Positions 32,421-43,420 of a stretch of DNA of 64,000 bases are shown here, one piece after another (the first letter of the stretch is position 1; each line of letters opens with the position of its first letter). Below the pieces are notes generated by a model. That model saw only the letters and a program-made list of their open reading frames with translations. It ran no database searches and was not told the origin of the DNA. This stretch comes from Stomoxys calcitrans (Eukaryota > Arthropoda > Insecta > Diptera > Muscidae): positions 99,397,823-99,461,822 of the forward strand of contig NC_081552.1 of assembly GCF_963082655.1 (NCBI RefSeq). Reading direction: 5' to 3'. Made by a program: the position numbers and the translations under genes.

Positions 32421-33175
32421 AATGACGCACAGTGGGATGGGGGAAAAATAAGTGGAAATATGTCTGCCCTTTTGGAACGGATAGAGATATCAGGGGAACA
32501 TTAGTGGTCCGATTTAAGCCAAATTTTCTGTGCTCTCATATAGTACCCTAAAAATAAAAATTTGGGATCCAAATTTTGGATGGTGTACCTAGGGGGGCCG
32601 CCCCACCCTAAAACCTACCAAACATATATTTCGACCAATCACGACAATATGGGACTCAAATGAAAGGTATTTAGGACAAGAAAACGTATCTGATATCCAA
32701 TTGTGGAACCAAGTGTTAGGGGGACCACCCCAACCCTCAAAACACCACTAAATCGGACATATCTACCGACCATGGCAATATGGGACTCAAATGAAAGGTA
32801 TTTGCGTGTAGAATACGACTCTTATATCCAAATATGGGACCAAGTGTTTGGGGGGCCACCTCTCACCAAAAACATCCCCCAAAGGAGACAAATTTTCGAC
32901 CATGGGAATATGGGGCTCAAATGAAAGGTCTTTGGGAGTAAAGCACGAATCAATATAATATTGAAGTATTTTAAGAATGGAGTACACCTTATATTCAAAC
33001 TTAAATACGTAGACTAATAAAGATAATATGGGACTCAGATAAAGGCACTTATATTGTTTAACTTTTTAGCCAAGCGATTTACTATTTTCGTAGCATGGTA
33101 TTTCACTAAAAGCTCTTTAATTGTCGAAAATAATTATTCCAAAGAAACTTTTGTTCGATGTAAAGTAAAAGAAGC
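32421..33175 (+). repeat. Class C tandem array with 3' end
   Basis: Units are marked by GGACTCAAATGAAAGGTATT at about 32652, 32783 and (variant) 32913, a period of 130-131 bp, alternating with GGGGGGCCGCCCCACCC-type GC blocks. The array ends AAAGTAAAAGAAGCCGCAGC at about 33160-33180, the same 3' end as the array at 51220. It is non-coding. Confidence 0.75.
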
Positions 33176-33398
33176 CGCAGCGGAGTAACTTATATATAAA
33201 ATTCATTTTCTGTTTGTTCCGTATAGGGTCAAAAACGGCTGAACCGATTAAATTGAAATTTTCACAGATTGCGTAGTTTGGTCTGGAAGGAAACATAGGC
33301 TATATAATTTTTTGATATTAGGAGTAGAGAATGAATTTCCTAATAAAATTGGGGTCCAAATAACTGGGGGGCCGCCCCAACCCCAAAACCCCCTAAAA
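33176..33398 (+). repeat. Start of another class C-like element, cut by HINE-A
   Basis: CGTATAGGGTCAAAAACGGC and TGAACCGATTAAATTGAAAT resemble a leader motif widespread in insect repeats. It runs into GGGGGGCCGCCCCAACCCC, the class C GC block, and is cut at 33398 by HINE-A. Confidence 0.45.
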
Positions 33399-34536
33399 TT
33401 TTTATACCCTCCACCATAGGATGGGGGGAATACTAATTTCGTCATTCTGTTTGTAACTACTCGAAATATTCGTCTGAGACCCATAAAGTATATATATTCT
33501 TGATCGTCGTGACATTTTATGTCGATCTAGCCATGTCCGTCCGTCCGTCTGTCTGTCTGTCGAAAGCACGCTAACTTCCGAAGGAGTAAAGCTAGCCGCT
33601 TGAAATTTTGCACAAATACTTCTTATTAGTGTAGGTCGGTTGGTATTGTAAATGGGCCATATCGGTCCATGTTTCGATATAGCTGCCATATAAACTGATC
33701 TTGGGTCTTGACTTCTTGAGCCTCTAGAGTGCGCAATTCTTATCTGATTTAAATGAAATTTTGCACGACGTGTTTTGCTATGATATTCCACAAATGTGCC
33801 GAGTATGGTTCAAATCGGTTCATAACCAGATATAACCGCCATATAAACCGATCTTGGGTTTTGACTTCTTGAGCCTCTAGAGTGCGCAATTCTTATCCAA
33901 TTGCAATGAAATTTTGCACCACGTATTTTGCTATGATATTCAACAAATGTGCCGAGTATGGTTCAAGTCGGTTCATAACCTGATATAGCTGCCATATAAA
34001 CCGATCTTGGGTCTTAACTTCTTGAGCCTCTAGAGTGCGCAATTCTTATCCGATTGGAATGAAATTTTGCACGACACGTTTTGTTATGGTATTCAACAAC
34101 TGTGTCGAGTATTGTTCAAATGGGTTCATAACCTGATATAGCTGTCATATAAACCGATCTTGGGTCTTGACTTCTTGAGCCTCTAGAGGGCGCAATTCTA
34201 ATCGGATTGGACTGAAATTTTGCACGACGTGTTTTGTTGTGATATCCAACAACAGTGCCATGTATGGTTTAAATCAGTTCATAAACTGATATAGCTGTCA
34301 TATAAACGGATCTGGGGTCTTTACTTCTTGAGCTTCTAGAGGGCGCAATTCTTATCTGATATTTTTTTTTTTTTTTTTTTTGTAATTTTATTAATGCGAT
34401 CTATCTAACATTGATATTTAACATTATTCTGGTGTTTTAAATTTCTTTTAGATGGTATTAACCCAGTGGTCAATCCATTTAACATATACATACATAAATT
34501 TCAGTTTGAGGAACAATATTTATACAAAGATTTTAT

Positions 34537-37203
34537 TTATGCGATTAGATCTTGTGGTGCTTTTCGTTTTAGCCTTGTAAAAGTTTCCCGATTTGACATT
34601 AAGTTGGCCGCTAGGGGGTTTGGATGGTCGTCAATTCTTAATTTATATGACATTAATTGCGATGAAATCTCTTCCTTTACTGTTTTTATGTTTAGATCCT
34701 TATGTAGGCGTTCGTTGGTAACGTATGTTGTGGCATTTGTAATTATTCTTAGTACTTTAGATTGAAACTGTTGCAGTAATTTTATATTGGTATTTGAGGC
34801 GGTCCCCCATAATTGGATGCCATATGTCCAGATTGGTTTTAATATGCATTTGTATATGAGGATTTTGTTTTCCAAAGAGAGTTTCGAGCGGTATCCAATT
34901 AGGTATTTCATTTTTCTCAGTTGAATATCGAGAGCCTTTCTTTTAGTTTGGATGTGTTTCTTCCATTTAAGTTTTCTATCTAGATAAATTCCAAGATATA
35001 GGGCTTCATCTTTCTGTGGGATCTCAATTTGGTTCAATTGAACAGGGGGACATGTGGCATGTTTCAATGTATATGTAACTTGGGTAGATTTTGACTCATT
35101 GGCTTTTATACGCCATTCACGTAGCCATACCGATAACGTGTTTAAGTACTTTTGGAGGGCATTACTCGCTTTTTGTGCATCTTTACCGACAGCTAATACC
35201 GCTGTATCATCAGCGAAAGTCCCGATCACAGCATTCTGTGATCGTGGAAGGTCAGCTGTAAATAAGAGATATAGCAGTGGACCAAGTACACTACCTTGTG
35301 GTACACCGGCACGAATATTCTTGATGGTACTTGCTTCACCGGCTTCTTGAACATAAAAATGCCGATCGTTAATATACGATTTAATAAACAGATAAAAATT
35401 GATTGGTAACAGCTTTTTTATTTTGTAAAGTAAGCCCTCGTGCCATACCTTATCAAATGCTTGCGATATATCCAGGAATGCAGCTGTACAAAATTCTTTG
35501 GATTCAAACGCGTTGTGTATTGTTTCAACCAGACGATGGATTTGTTCTATTGTGCCGTGATTTTTCCTGAACCCAAATTGATGGTCAGGGATAAGTTCTT
35601 TTTGATTTACAATTGGCGTTAATCGCTTTAAAAATAGAATTTCAAGAACTTTGGAAAGTACAGACAGCAGACTAATTGGACGATAAGACTTTACTTGGTC
35701 TGTGGGTTTGCCAGGTTTTTGAATCATTGTTATTTGCGCAACCTTCCATTGCGGGGGTACAAAGCATCGAGTCAAGCATGCGTTGTATATGTAGGTCAAT
35801 AAATTTAAAGCATTTGCAGGAAGTTCTTTTAAGATAGTTGGTGTAATCAAATCATAACCAGGTGCTTTATTTGCTTTAAGGGTGTTGATAACTTTAATAA
35901 CTTCAGCCTTCGAAAATTTTTTAATGGGCAGATCAAGTTGGTGGGTTTCATCTAGGATTTTTTTAATATTTTCTGGTACAACTTCATTTGTATTTGGGGT
36001 AAATACATCAAATAAGTGGTTTGCAAATGTAGTTGCTTTTTCTAAGTTACTCTTTGTCCAAGAACTATCGGGTTTTCTTATTGGGTGATTTATTTTTGGG
36101 TATCTCTTGATAGATTTGGTCACTTTCCACAGGGAATAATCTGTAGACTTGTTTGGACCAAGACCCTGAATATTTTTTTCAAAATTTTCATTTTGTATAT
36201 TCTGTAGAAGAAGTTTGAGTTCGGCTGTTGCTTTGTTTAGTTTCCTCTTATCATCAGGAGATCGCGTTCTTTGCCACGTTTTCTTCGCTTTCCGTTTAAT
36301 GAAAAGTTTTTTCAAGACGTTTGTTGGAGTAGTGTGATTTATGGAGAAACTTTTCTGAGGTGTTGCATTCCATGACGCTAGTTGAATATTGCGGACTAGA
36401 TGTTCCACTGCATCTACTAAATCTTCGTCTGTTTTAAGAGGAATGTTCTCACTTAGATTCGTACTTAAAAGATACCGAAAATAGTGCCAATTGGTTTTCT
36501 TATTGTGTAATGTACATTTTTGGTCCTGTATTATATATTTGCAATGCACGGTAAGGAGAACCGGTGAATGGTCGGAAGAGAGTTCACAGATCGATGTGCA
36601 ATTTTGTGATCCTTCGGGGATACCCTTTGAGACACAAAAATCAATTAGATCTGGGGTTTTATTTACATCAGTGGGCCAATATGTTGGGGTACCAGAGGAT
36701 TTAACGTTCAAGTTCAGTTCTTTGATGGCGTAAAACAGTTGTTTTCCCTTTGGAGATGTAAGTCGGGAGCCCCATAGAGGATGTTTAGCATTGTAGTCAC
36801 CACAAGCTAAGAATTTGTTTCCAAGTGATCTGAAGAAACTAATGTATAAATCTTTTTTAATGTTATGTTTCGGTGGGCAGTAAATTGAGGAGATGGTTAA
36901 TGGTCCAAGCCAGTCTTCTACTATAATGTTAGTTGCTTGTATCTCTTGCGCGCAATAATGTGTTCCTTGGTGATGTTTTATGGTTTTTCTTATTAGGATC
37001 CCCGATCCTCCTCTTGCTTTGCTGTCAGGGTGATTTACATGATAAAAATCATATTGTGGAATTAAAAGATGAGATTTTTGTGTAAAGTGTGTCTCACAAA
37101 TTAGCATTACATCTATCTGTCTTGTTCTTAGGAATTCCTTTACTTCTAATATATGGTTTGACAAGCCATTTGCATTCCAGAAAACTATGTTGAGTTGACT
37201 CAT
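34537..37203 (-). CDS. Jockey-clade LINE ORF2: endonuclease and reverse transcriptase
   Basis: The protein has 888 residues. Endonuclease (1-220): FWNANGL, CETHF (Glu), LACGDYNAKHPLWGS (DxNxxH), PDLIDF and LSSDHSPVL. RT (about 430-720): KAPGYDLITP, YRPISLLSVLSK, QFGFRKNHGT, AFLDISQAFDKVWHEGL (Asp), GVPQGSVLGPLL, GTFADDTAVLA (DD near 662) and YLGIYLDRKLKWKKHI. It ends without RNase H, as in jockey, Doc and F elements. The start ATG overlaps the ORF1 stop as ATGA, suggesting coupled re-initiation. No disabling change is seen. Confidence 0.93.
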   Translation of the reverse strand: MSQLNIVFWNANGLSNHILEVKEFLRTRQIDVMLICETHFTQKSHLLIPQYDFYHVNHPDSKARGGSGILIRKTIKHHQGTHYCAQEIQATNIIVEDWLGPLTISSIYCPPKHNIKKDLYISFFRSLGNKFLACGDYNAKHPLWGSRLTSPKGKQLFYAIKELNLNVKSSGTPTYWPTDVNKTPDLIDFCVSKGIPEGSQNCTSICELSSDHSPVLLTVHCKYIIQDQKCTLHNKKTNWHYFRYLLSTNLSENIPLKTDEDLVDAVEHLVRNIQLASWNATPQKSFSINHTTPTNVLKKLFIKRKAKKTWQRTRSPDDKRKLNKATAELKLLLQNIQNENFEKNIQGLGPNKSTDYSLWKVTKSIKRYPKINHPIRKPDSSWTKSNLEKATTFANHLFDVFTPNTNEVVPENIKKILDETHQLDLPIKKFSKAEVIKVINTLKANKAPGYDLITPTILKELPANALNLLTYIYNACLTRCFVPPQWKVAQITMIQKPGKPTDQVKSYRPISLLSVLSKVLEILFLKRLTPIVNQKELIPDHQFGFRKNHGTIEQIHRLVETIHNAFESKEFCTAAFLDISQAFDKVWHEGLLYKIKKLLPINFYLFIKSYINDRHFYVQEAGEASTIKNIRAGVPQGSVLGPLLYLLFTADLPRSQNAVIGTFADDTAVLAVGKDAQKASNALQKYLNTLSVWLREWRIKANESKSTQVTYTLKHATCPPVQLNQIEIPQKDEALYLGIYLDRKLKWKKHIQTKRKALDIQLRKMKYLIGYRSKLSLENKILIYKCILKPIWTYGIQLWGTASNTNIKLLQQFQSKVLRIITNATTYVTNERLHKDLNIKTVKEEISSQLMSYKLRIDDHPNPLAANLMSNRETFTRLKRKAPQDLIA

Positions 37204-38681
37204 ATGGTAATCTGTGAAAGTTGAGCAGTAACATTCAAAATAAGGCTGGTCATTTGCTGCATTAGAGCATTGAGGCTGGTAAGCATTTCCTTAATGTTGG
37301 AGACATTAGGGTTACATATAGGTTGTTGTTGTAGTGTTGGCTGGCTTTGTGGGTGTTGGGAGTGAGATTGAAGAGTAGGGTTCTGGTTTATAATATTTTG
37401 GACGTTTGTGGAGTTGGTGACAGCATTGGAGTATGAAGCTGGAGCTGTTAGATTTGATTGTTCTGTGATTGCTTGGGAAGTTATGGCTTGTCTTTCTCTA
37501 TTTGTTCTTTGAGTTGGAAAGTGTTTTTGAAAAAGTTGTTTATAAATGTTGCAACCTTTATAGTTTGCTGGGTGGTTTCCTTCACATAGGGCACATTTCA
37601 CTTCGCTAGCCCAATTTTTACGTACACAAGACTTTGAGTCATGACTACCAGCACATTTGATACAAACAGATTTTTTTCTGCAATAAGTTTTAGTATGGCC
37701 ATATTGTTGACAGTTTGCGCATTGTGGTATGGTTTTCTTTGGACGAGGTGCTTCAAATTTAACAATAGTATTCATAAGTCTTGTGACAGAAAAAATATTT
37801 TTATTGTTTGGTTTCGTGGATAACGTTATTTCGAATAATGGTAGTGGTTTTTTAGAATATCTATTCTTAATATTCCATACATTGGTGGCTTCGTGACCTT
37901 CTTTCAGAAGCTCATCCTTCAGTTCTTCCACATCTACTGTTGGATGAATATTTTTGAGAATCACTTTGAACCCTCTTTCATTTTTCGGTTTGTAGGTATG
38001 GAATTCTGTATCCTTTTTTTGAAGTTCTTCAACAATTACTTTGTATGTTTCATGGGTCTTTGACATTATTTTTATCTGATCATTACGAAGAGACTTGATT
38101 TCGTATTGATTTGGTACGCATTGGGAAAGAAGCGACATCAATGGCTGAATATTTCCAACCTTATCCACAAAGATTGGTGGTGGTTTGGAATGTTCAAGTA
38201 AATTTGAATTAGCATCAGTTTGTAAATTTGAACTCATTGCCTGGCTATCCAGAATTGCAAATTGATTTTCAGAAGCTGGATTACTTTTTCCAAGCCAGTA
38301 TTCGTTTACTGTAGCTTGCTTTTTGTTGGCATTAGATTGGTTTGGACTTTCTCTATGTCGTTTATTCTTTTGGACTGTTTGCCATTCACCTGTTGGATTT
38401 GGGGTTGTTACAATGCTTTCGGCAATATTTTGTTGGTGGTTCTCAAAACGGCCAACTTCATTTGCAAGTTCTTCTTCGTCTGTTTGAAACGACTCAGAAC
38501 ATTGGTTTTGATTAATTTGCCCTTTCAGGGTTTCGACATCTTTTTGAAGTTGAAAGCACAATCTTTCATATTTTTGGCTTCTCGCTGACAGCTCGGCGTT
38601 TGCCTTTTCTAATTGCTGGAGCTTGCTTACTCTCAGCGAACCAATACTGTTTCTTGGGGTTATGTCCTCGCTCATATTCAT
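37200..38681 (-). CDS. Jockey-clade LINE ORF1: Gag-like protein with three zinc knuckles
   Basis: The protein has 493 residues. An N-terminal heptad-rich segment (about 20-60, LQQLEKANAELSARSQ) is a probable coiled coil. The middle part (about 240-315, GFKVILKNIHPTVDVEELKD) is the RRM-like domain preceding knuckles in such proteins. Three CCHC knuckles follow at about 319-375: CANCQQYGHTKTYC, CIKCAGSHDSKSC and CALCEGNHPANYKGC. The tail is Gln/Asn-rich. Proteins of this type bind the element RNA and form the RNP. The ATG at 38681 is the first in frame after the UTR. Confidence 0.92.
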   Translation of the reverse strand: MNMSEDITPRNSIGSLRVSKLQQLEKANAELSARSQKYERLCFQLQKDVETLKGQINQNQCSESFQTDEEELANEVGRFENHQQNIAESIVTTPNPTGEWQTVQKNKRHRESPNQSNANKKQATVNEYWLGKSNPASENQFAILDSQAMSSNLQTDANSNLLEHSKPPPIFVDKVGNIQPLMSLLSQCVPNQYEIKSLRNDQIKIMSKTHETYKVIVEELQKKDTEFHTYKPKNERGFKVILKNIHPTVDVEELKDELLKEGHEATNVWNIKNRYSKKPLPLFEITLSTKPNNKNIFSVTRLMNTIVKFEAPRPKKTIPQCANCQQYGHTKTYCRKKSVCIKCAGSHDSKSCVRKNWASEVKCALCEGNHPANYKGCNIYKQLFQKHFPTQRTNRERQAITSQAITEQSNLTAPASYSNAVTNSTNVQNIINQNPTLQSHSQHPQSQPTLQQQPICNPNVSNIKEMLTSLNALMQQMTSLILNVTAQLSQITI

Positions 38682-39120
38682 AGTTAACGGCTATCAGTGG
38701 GTATTTAGTGTCGATAATGCAGTATATGCGCTTTGTGTAAACACGCCATATACGCGCGACATTACCAACAGCTGATATCGTCAGACTACTTTTTTATGCG
38801 ACCAAGCTATGTAAAGGTAGTAGGCAACCCACAATCACTATTTGGCAGAAACGACCAGCTGGTGTTGTTAAATTTGTAAAAAGTGATTTAACAACACACA
38901 AACAAGCTGTCTCTGTCGTTTATTCCAGTCAAAAATTATTGTTTCGATGGAGTTTGTTGAAAAATTCAATTTAATTTAATCGATTTTAAAACTCACTCAG
39001 AGTCCGAGACGTTTTTCTTCCTATGGCAAGATGTTCCGGATGAAGATATCTCCTACCCAACACCCTACCAGCATCCAAAAAGCGCCTAGATTAGGAGGAT
39101 TGGTTTGTATTTCTGCAGCA

Positions 39121-39204
39121 GACAAAAAACGCGACCGTATCATGGAATGATATATATACATTGGACAAAAAACGCGACCGTATCATGGAATGATATATAT
39201 ACAT
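39121..39204 (-). repeat. Tandem 41-bp duplication at the 5' end of the jockey-clade LINE
   Basis: A 41-bp unit starting GACAAAAAACGCGACCGTAT and ending ATATATATACAT occurs at 39121-39161 and 39164-39204, separated by 2 bp. On the element strand it is the extreme 5' end, where jockey-type internal promoters lie. Confidence 0.85.
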
Positions 39205-39699
39205 CTGATATGGCTGAAATTTTTTTTCAACAACTGTGTCAAATAAGGTTCAAATCGGTTCATAACCTGATATAGCTACCATAAAAACCGATCTTTGATC
39301 TTGACTTCTTGAGTCTCTAGAGGTCGCAATTATTATCCGATTTGCCTGAAATTTTGTGCGACGGATCTCTCCACGACCATCAACATACGTATTTATTATG
39401 GTCTGAATCTATAGCCCGATACAGCTCCCATATGAATCTATCTCTCTATTTTTCTTCTTGTGCCCCCAAAGGGCGCAATTCTTAATCGAATTAGCTGACA
39501 TTTTACACAGGTCTCCAACATATAATTTAATTGTGGTGAAAGCCAGACCATATTGATATCGCTCTAATAGCAGAGCGAATCTTTTCCTATATCCTTTCTT
39601 GCCTAAGAAGAGATGCCGGGAAAAGAACTCGACAAATGCGATCCATGGTGGAGGGTATGCAAGATTCGGCCCGGCCGAACTTGGCACGATTTTACTTGT

Positions 39700-39960
39700 T
39701 CATTCTGCGTCAAAGACGTTTCTCCTCTCTCTTTTTCTCCAGGTACATCTCCTTTGCAAGGAGATGCTACTGATTGCAAGGTTTCTCCTTATGTCGCATT
39801 GTTGGCTTCGGTAGCATTTCGACACTCTTGGTCGTACCATGGGTTTTTTGGGGGAAGGCTTCCGGTACACAAGTACTTATTTCCCGGCATTTTTCATACA
39901 GCAATTGATTGCCACTGCGCCGTTATGTTATCGTGACTAGGAGTGCTTTTATCAAGCAGT
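39700..39960 (-). pseudogene. R1/LOA-like LINE linker relic
   Basis: Reverse translation gives KNPWYDQECRNATEANNAT, then in shifted frames LQSVA and EKERGE-type Arg/Glu-rich text. This is the segment after the endonuclease in R1/LOA-type ORF2 (NPWxDxEC). It is short, frameshifted and without ends. Confidence 0.5.
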
Positions 39961-39989
39961 TGGGTCAGTCGACTGGAGTATACCGTTGT

Positions 39990-40120
39990 CAGACTGTACT
40001 TTTCTCGCCATACTCAAACGGGTGCGAACCTTTAGAGGCGTGGTATGGAAACTTTTTAAGTAGGGTTTTGTAGGTAGCAGTAGCAGTGGCAGTAATTAGG
40101 AGAGTCTTCCAAAAAATTGG
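39990..40120 (+). pseudogene. 3'-end fragment of a LOA-like LINE
   Basis: GAACCTTTAGAGGCGTGGTA, TGGAAACTTTTTAAG and GTTTTGTAGGTAGCAG parallel 31640-31700 of the other LOA-like copy. 40121-40311 holds nothing recognised. Confidence 0.4.
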
Positions 40121-40311
40121 TTAATTGAGTTAATAATCGCTTTAATTGAATTGAAAACATAATAACAGGGTTTGAATTGCTGACTTCAAAATAGTAACAA
40201 CACAGAAAAATTAATTTTGCTTAAACTTTTTTCAGTCAAAAACAAAAAACAAACTATTACTAAGGCCGTGACTATAAAAAGTAAACAAGCAACAGCAAAA
40301 GCTAAAAAAAA

Positions 40312-41833
40312 ACAAGTAAAAGCGTGCTAAGTTCGGCCGGGCCGAATCTTATATACCCTCCACCATGGATTGCATTTGTCGAGTTCTTTTCCCGGCATCT
40401 CTTCTTAGGCAAAAAAGGATATAAGAAAAGAGTTGCTCTGCTATTAAAACGATATCAAGATATGGTCCGGTTCGGACAATTAAATTATATGTTGGAGACC
40501 TGTGTAAAATTTCAGCCAATTCGTATAAGAATTGCGCCCATTGGGGCTCACGAAGTAAAATAGACAGAACGATTTATATGGGATCTGTATCGGGCTATAG
40601 AACGATTCAGACCATTATAAACACGTTTGTTGATGGTCATGAGAGGATCCGTCGTACAAAATTTCAGGCATATCGGATAATAATTGCGACCTCTAGGGGT
40701 CAAGAAGTCAAGATCCCAGATCGGTTTATATGGCAGCTATATCAGGTTATGAACCGATTTGAACCTTATTTGACACAGTTGTTGAAAGTAAAAATAAAAT
40801 ACGTCATGCAAAATTTCAGCCAAATCGGATAGGAATTGCGCCCTCTAAAAGCTCAAGAAGTCAAATCCCCAGATCTGTTTATATGACAGCTATATCAGGT
40901 TATGGGCCAATTTAAACCATACTTGGCACAGTTGTTCGATATCATAACAAAATACTTGGTGCAATAATTCATTCAAATCGGATAAGAATTGTGCCCTCTA
41001 GAGGCTCAAGAAGTCAAGACCCAAGATCGGTTTATATGGCAGCTATATCAGGTTATGGACCGATTTGAACCATACTTGGCACAGTTGTTGGGTATCATAA
41101 CAAAACACGTCGTGCGAAATTCCATTCCATTCGGATAAGAATTACGCCCTCTAGAGGCTCAAGAAGTCAAGACCCAAGATCGGTTTATATGGCAGCTATA
41201 TCAGGTTATGGACCGATTTGAACCATACTTGGCACGGTTGTTGAATATAATAACGAAACACGACGTGCAAAATTTCATTCTGATCGGATAAGAATTGCGC
41301 ACGCTAGAGGCTCAAGAAGTCAAGACCCAAGATCGGTTTATATGGCAGCTATATCAGGTTATGGACCGATTTGAACTATACTTGGCGCAGTTTTTGGATA
41401 TCATAACAAAACACGTCGTGCAAAAATTCATTCCAATCGGATAAGAATTGCGCACGCTAGAGGCTCAAGAAGTCAAGACCCAAGATCGGTTTATATGGCA
41501 GCTATATCAAAACATGGACCGATATGGCCCATTTACAATACCAACCGACCTACACTAATAAGAAGTATTTGTGCAAAATTTCAAGCGGCTAGCTTTACTC
41601 CTTCGGAAGTTAGCGTGCTTTCGACAGACAGACGGACGGACGGACGGACGGACGGACGGACGGACGGACGGACGGACGGACGGACTTACAGACGGACGGA
41701 CATGGCTAGATCGACATAAAATTTCACGACGATCAAGAATATATATACTTTATGGGGTCTCAGACGAATATTTCGAGTAGTTACAAACAGAATGACGAAA
41801 TTAGTATACCCCCCATCTTATGGTGGAGGGTAT
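40312..41833 (-). mobile_element. HINE-A, complete, about 6 CTRs
   Basis: It runs from ACAAGTAAAAGCGTGC plus hairpin to CTTATGGTGGAGGGTATA. CTR starts are near 40720, 40870, 41026, 41180, 41330 and 41487. Its end is directly joined to the start of a HINE-B with no spacer. Confidence 0.9.
41621..41702. repeat. (GGAC)n microsatellite of a HINE-A
   Basis: About 14 consecutive GACG/GGAC units, interrupted by one TTACAGA variant near the mini-me core. Confidence 0.9.
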
Positions 41834-42944
41834 AACAAGTAAAATGGCGTTAAGATCGGCGGGGCCGAATTTTGGATACCCACTACCTCGGGTATATATG
41901 TAAACCACCTTCCGTCATAATATGGTGAAAATTCACATTTTTTGCACCCATAGAAGCTACATCGAAGTGTGATCCAATTTGGGCCAAATTCGGCACGAAC
42001 ATTGCATGGTCTAATAAATACAAGCCACTGTTCAATTTTATAGAACAAAATATTGGTCTTTTTGGTAGCTATATCCAAATATAGATCGATTTGAGACAAA
42101 TTAAAGAATAATGTCGAGGAATCTAACGTATCTCACTGTCCCAAATTTTTGCGAAATCGTATAATAGATGCGACTTTTATAGGCTTCGGACCCTTTATCG
42201 TCAGATTGGTCTATATGGCAGCTATATCTAAATATAGTCCGCTCTGAACCATAGCAAGGTCGGATTTTGGGAGGATTAAAACAAAACACTGTTTCATATT
42301 TCGGCGAAATAGGGTAATAAATAAAGCTTTTATGGGCTTCAGACAGTTTAAAAACTTAACCTGCGTGCATCAAAAAGACGTATCTGTGTGGCAGCTATAT
42401 CTAAATATAGTCGGATCTAAACCATACTAAGGTCGTATTTTGGGAGACTTAAGACAGCTTACTGTTTCAAGCCGGGTAATAAATGCAGATTTTATGGGCC
42501 TTAGACCCATAACTGGCAGATCGGTCCATATGGCAGCTATATCTGAATATAGTCCTAAAATATAGCCCTAAAACTACTCACTGTTTCAAATTTCAGCGAA
42601 ATCGGATAAAAAATATAATTTTTATGGGCTTGAGACCTTTTATCGGCAGATCGGTCTTTATAGCAACTATATCCAAGTATGCTTCTATTTGGCCAGTTTA
42701 AAAACTTAGCCTGCGTGCATCAAAAAGACGTATCTGTGTCAAATTTTATCTCAATATCTAAATTTTTAAGGCTGTAGAGTGATTACAACAGACGGATGGA
42801 CAGACAGACCTCGTCGAATCGTCTTAGAATTTTACGACGATCCGAAATAAATATACTTTATAGGGTCCGAAATGGATATTTCGATGTGTGGCAAACGGAA
42901 TGGCTAAATGAATATATAGGAAACTATGGTGGTGGGTAAAAAAC
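41834..42944 (-). mobile_element. HINE-B, diverged
   Basis: It starts ACAAGTAAAATGGCGTTAAG; the hairpin is altered (ATCGGCGGGGCCGAAT). Four or five irregular CTRs follow, with CAAAAAGACGTATCTGTGTG present twice (about 42370 and 42720). The 5' end is decayed to AACTATGGTGGTGGGTAAA. This is a distinct subfamily. Confidence 0.75.
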
Positions 42945-43420
42945 AAAATAACTTAACTTGACTTCTTTAGCAAACAATAAAATCATTTAAAACAAGCAAA
43001 GCTACATGAATCGGCTTGAACTGCTTAAATATCAGCATTTAGGATATATAAAGTATTTATTAGATCGCCGTAATATTCTAACTTATTTGTCCGTAGGTAG
43101 TAATTATGCCACAGCCTTTAAACATCATAATGTTGGGCTGACATTTTGCACAGACCCATATATTTGTTGTACGCAGTTGAAGTTTAAGTTTGAACGGGCA
43201 AAATCGTACCATAATAAGAAAGATCTGACATAAAAACCGCTATTCCGACTTTGGGGCTTAAGCCCATAAAAAGCGCCATTGTTATACGATCTTGCTGAAA
43301 TCTTGCATTGTAACTTCTATAAGACCTCTCGATGTAGACGCCTAATATTGACCACATCCGGCCATTTGAAAAAAATGGACACAGGACATGATTGATATAC
43401 GTTTAGTACGTTTTAAACGC
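42945..43420. other. Weakly repeat-like stretch
   Basis: One block near 43245-43320 (GGGGCTTAAGCCCATAAAAA, CTTGCTGAAATCTTGCA) looks like a very old HINE-B-type CTR. The rest, including the 75-codon frame at 43006, shows no recognised feature. Confidence 0.4.

Larger units (their letters stand above)
34362..39202 (-). mobile_element. Full-length jockey-clade LINE with 9-bp target duplication
   Basis: The element reads leftwards: 5' UTR of about 520 bp from 39202, ORF1 (38681-37200), ORF2 (37203-34537), a 3' UTR of about 155 bp with AATAAA (34392-34387) and an A-tail of about 20 (T-run 34362-34381). Target duplication ATCTGATAT lies at 34354-34362 and 39203-39211. Intact ORFs and a perfect duplication indicate a recent insertion that is plausibly still active. 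Confidence 0.9.
33399..39699 (+). mobile_element. HINE-A split by a jockey-clade LINE
   Basis: The left part 33399-34361 has the 5' end, core, microsatellite and about five CTRs. The right part 39203-39699 resumes mid-CTR (ATCTGATATGGCTGAAAT) and ends with hairpin TTCGGCCCGGCCGAA and CGATTTTACTTGT. The LINE sits precisely between, flanked by duplicated ATCTGATAT. Confidence 0.9.
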
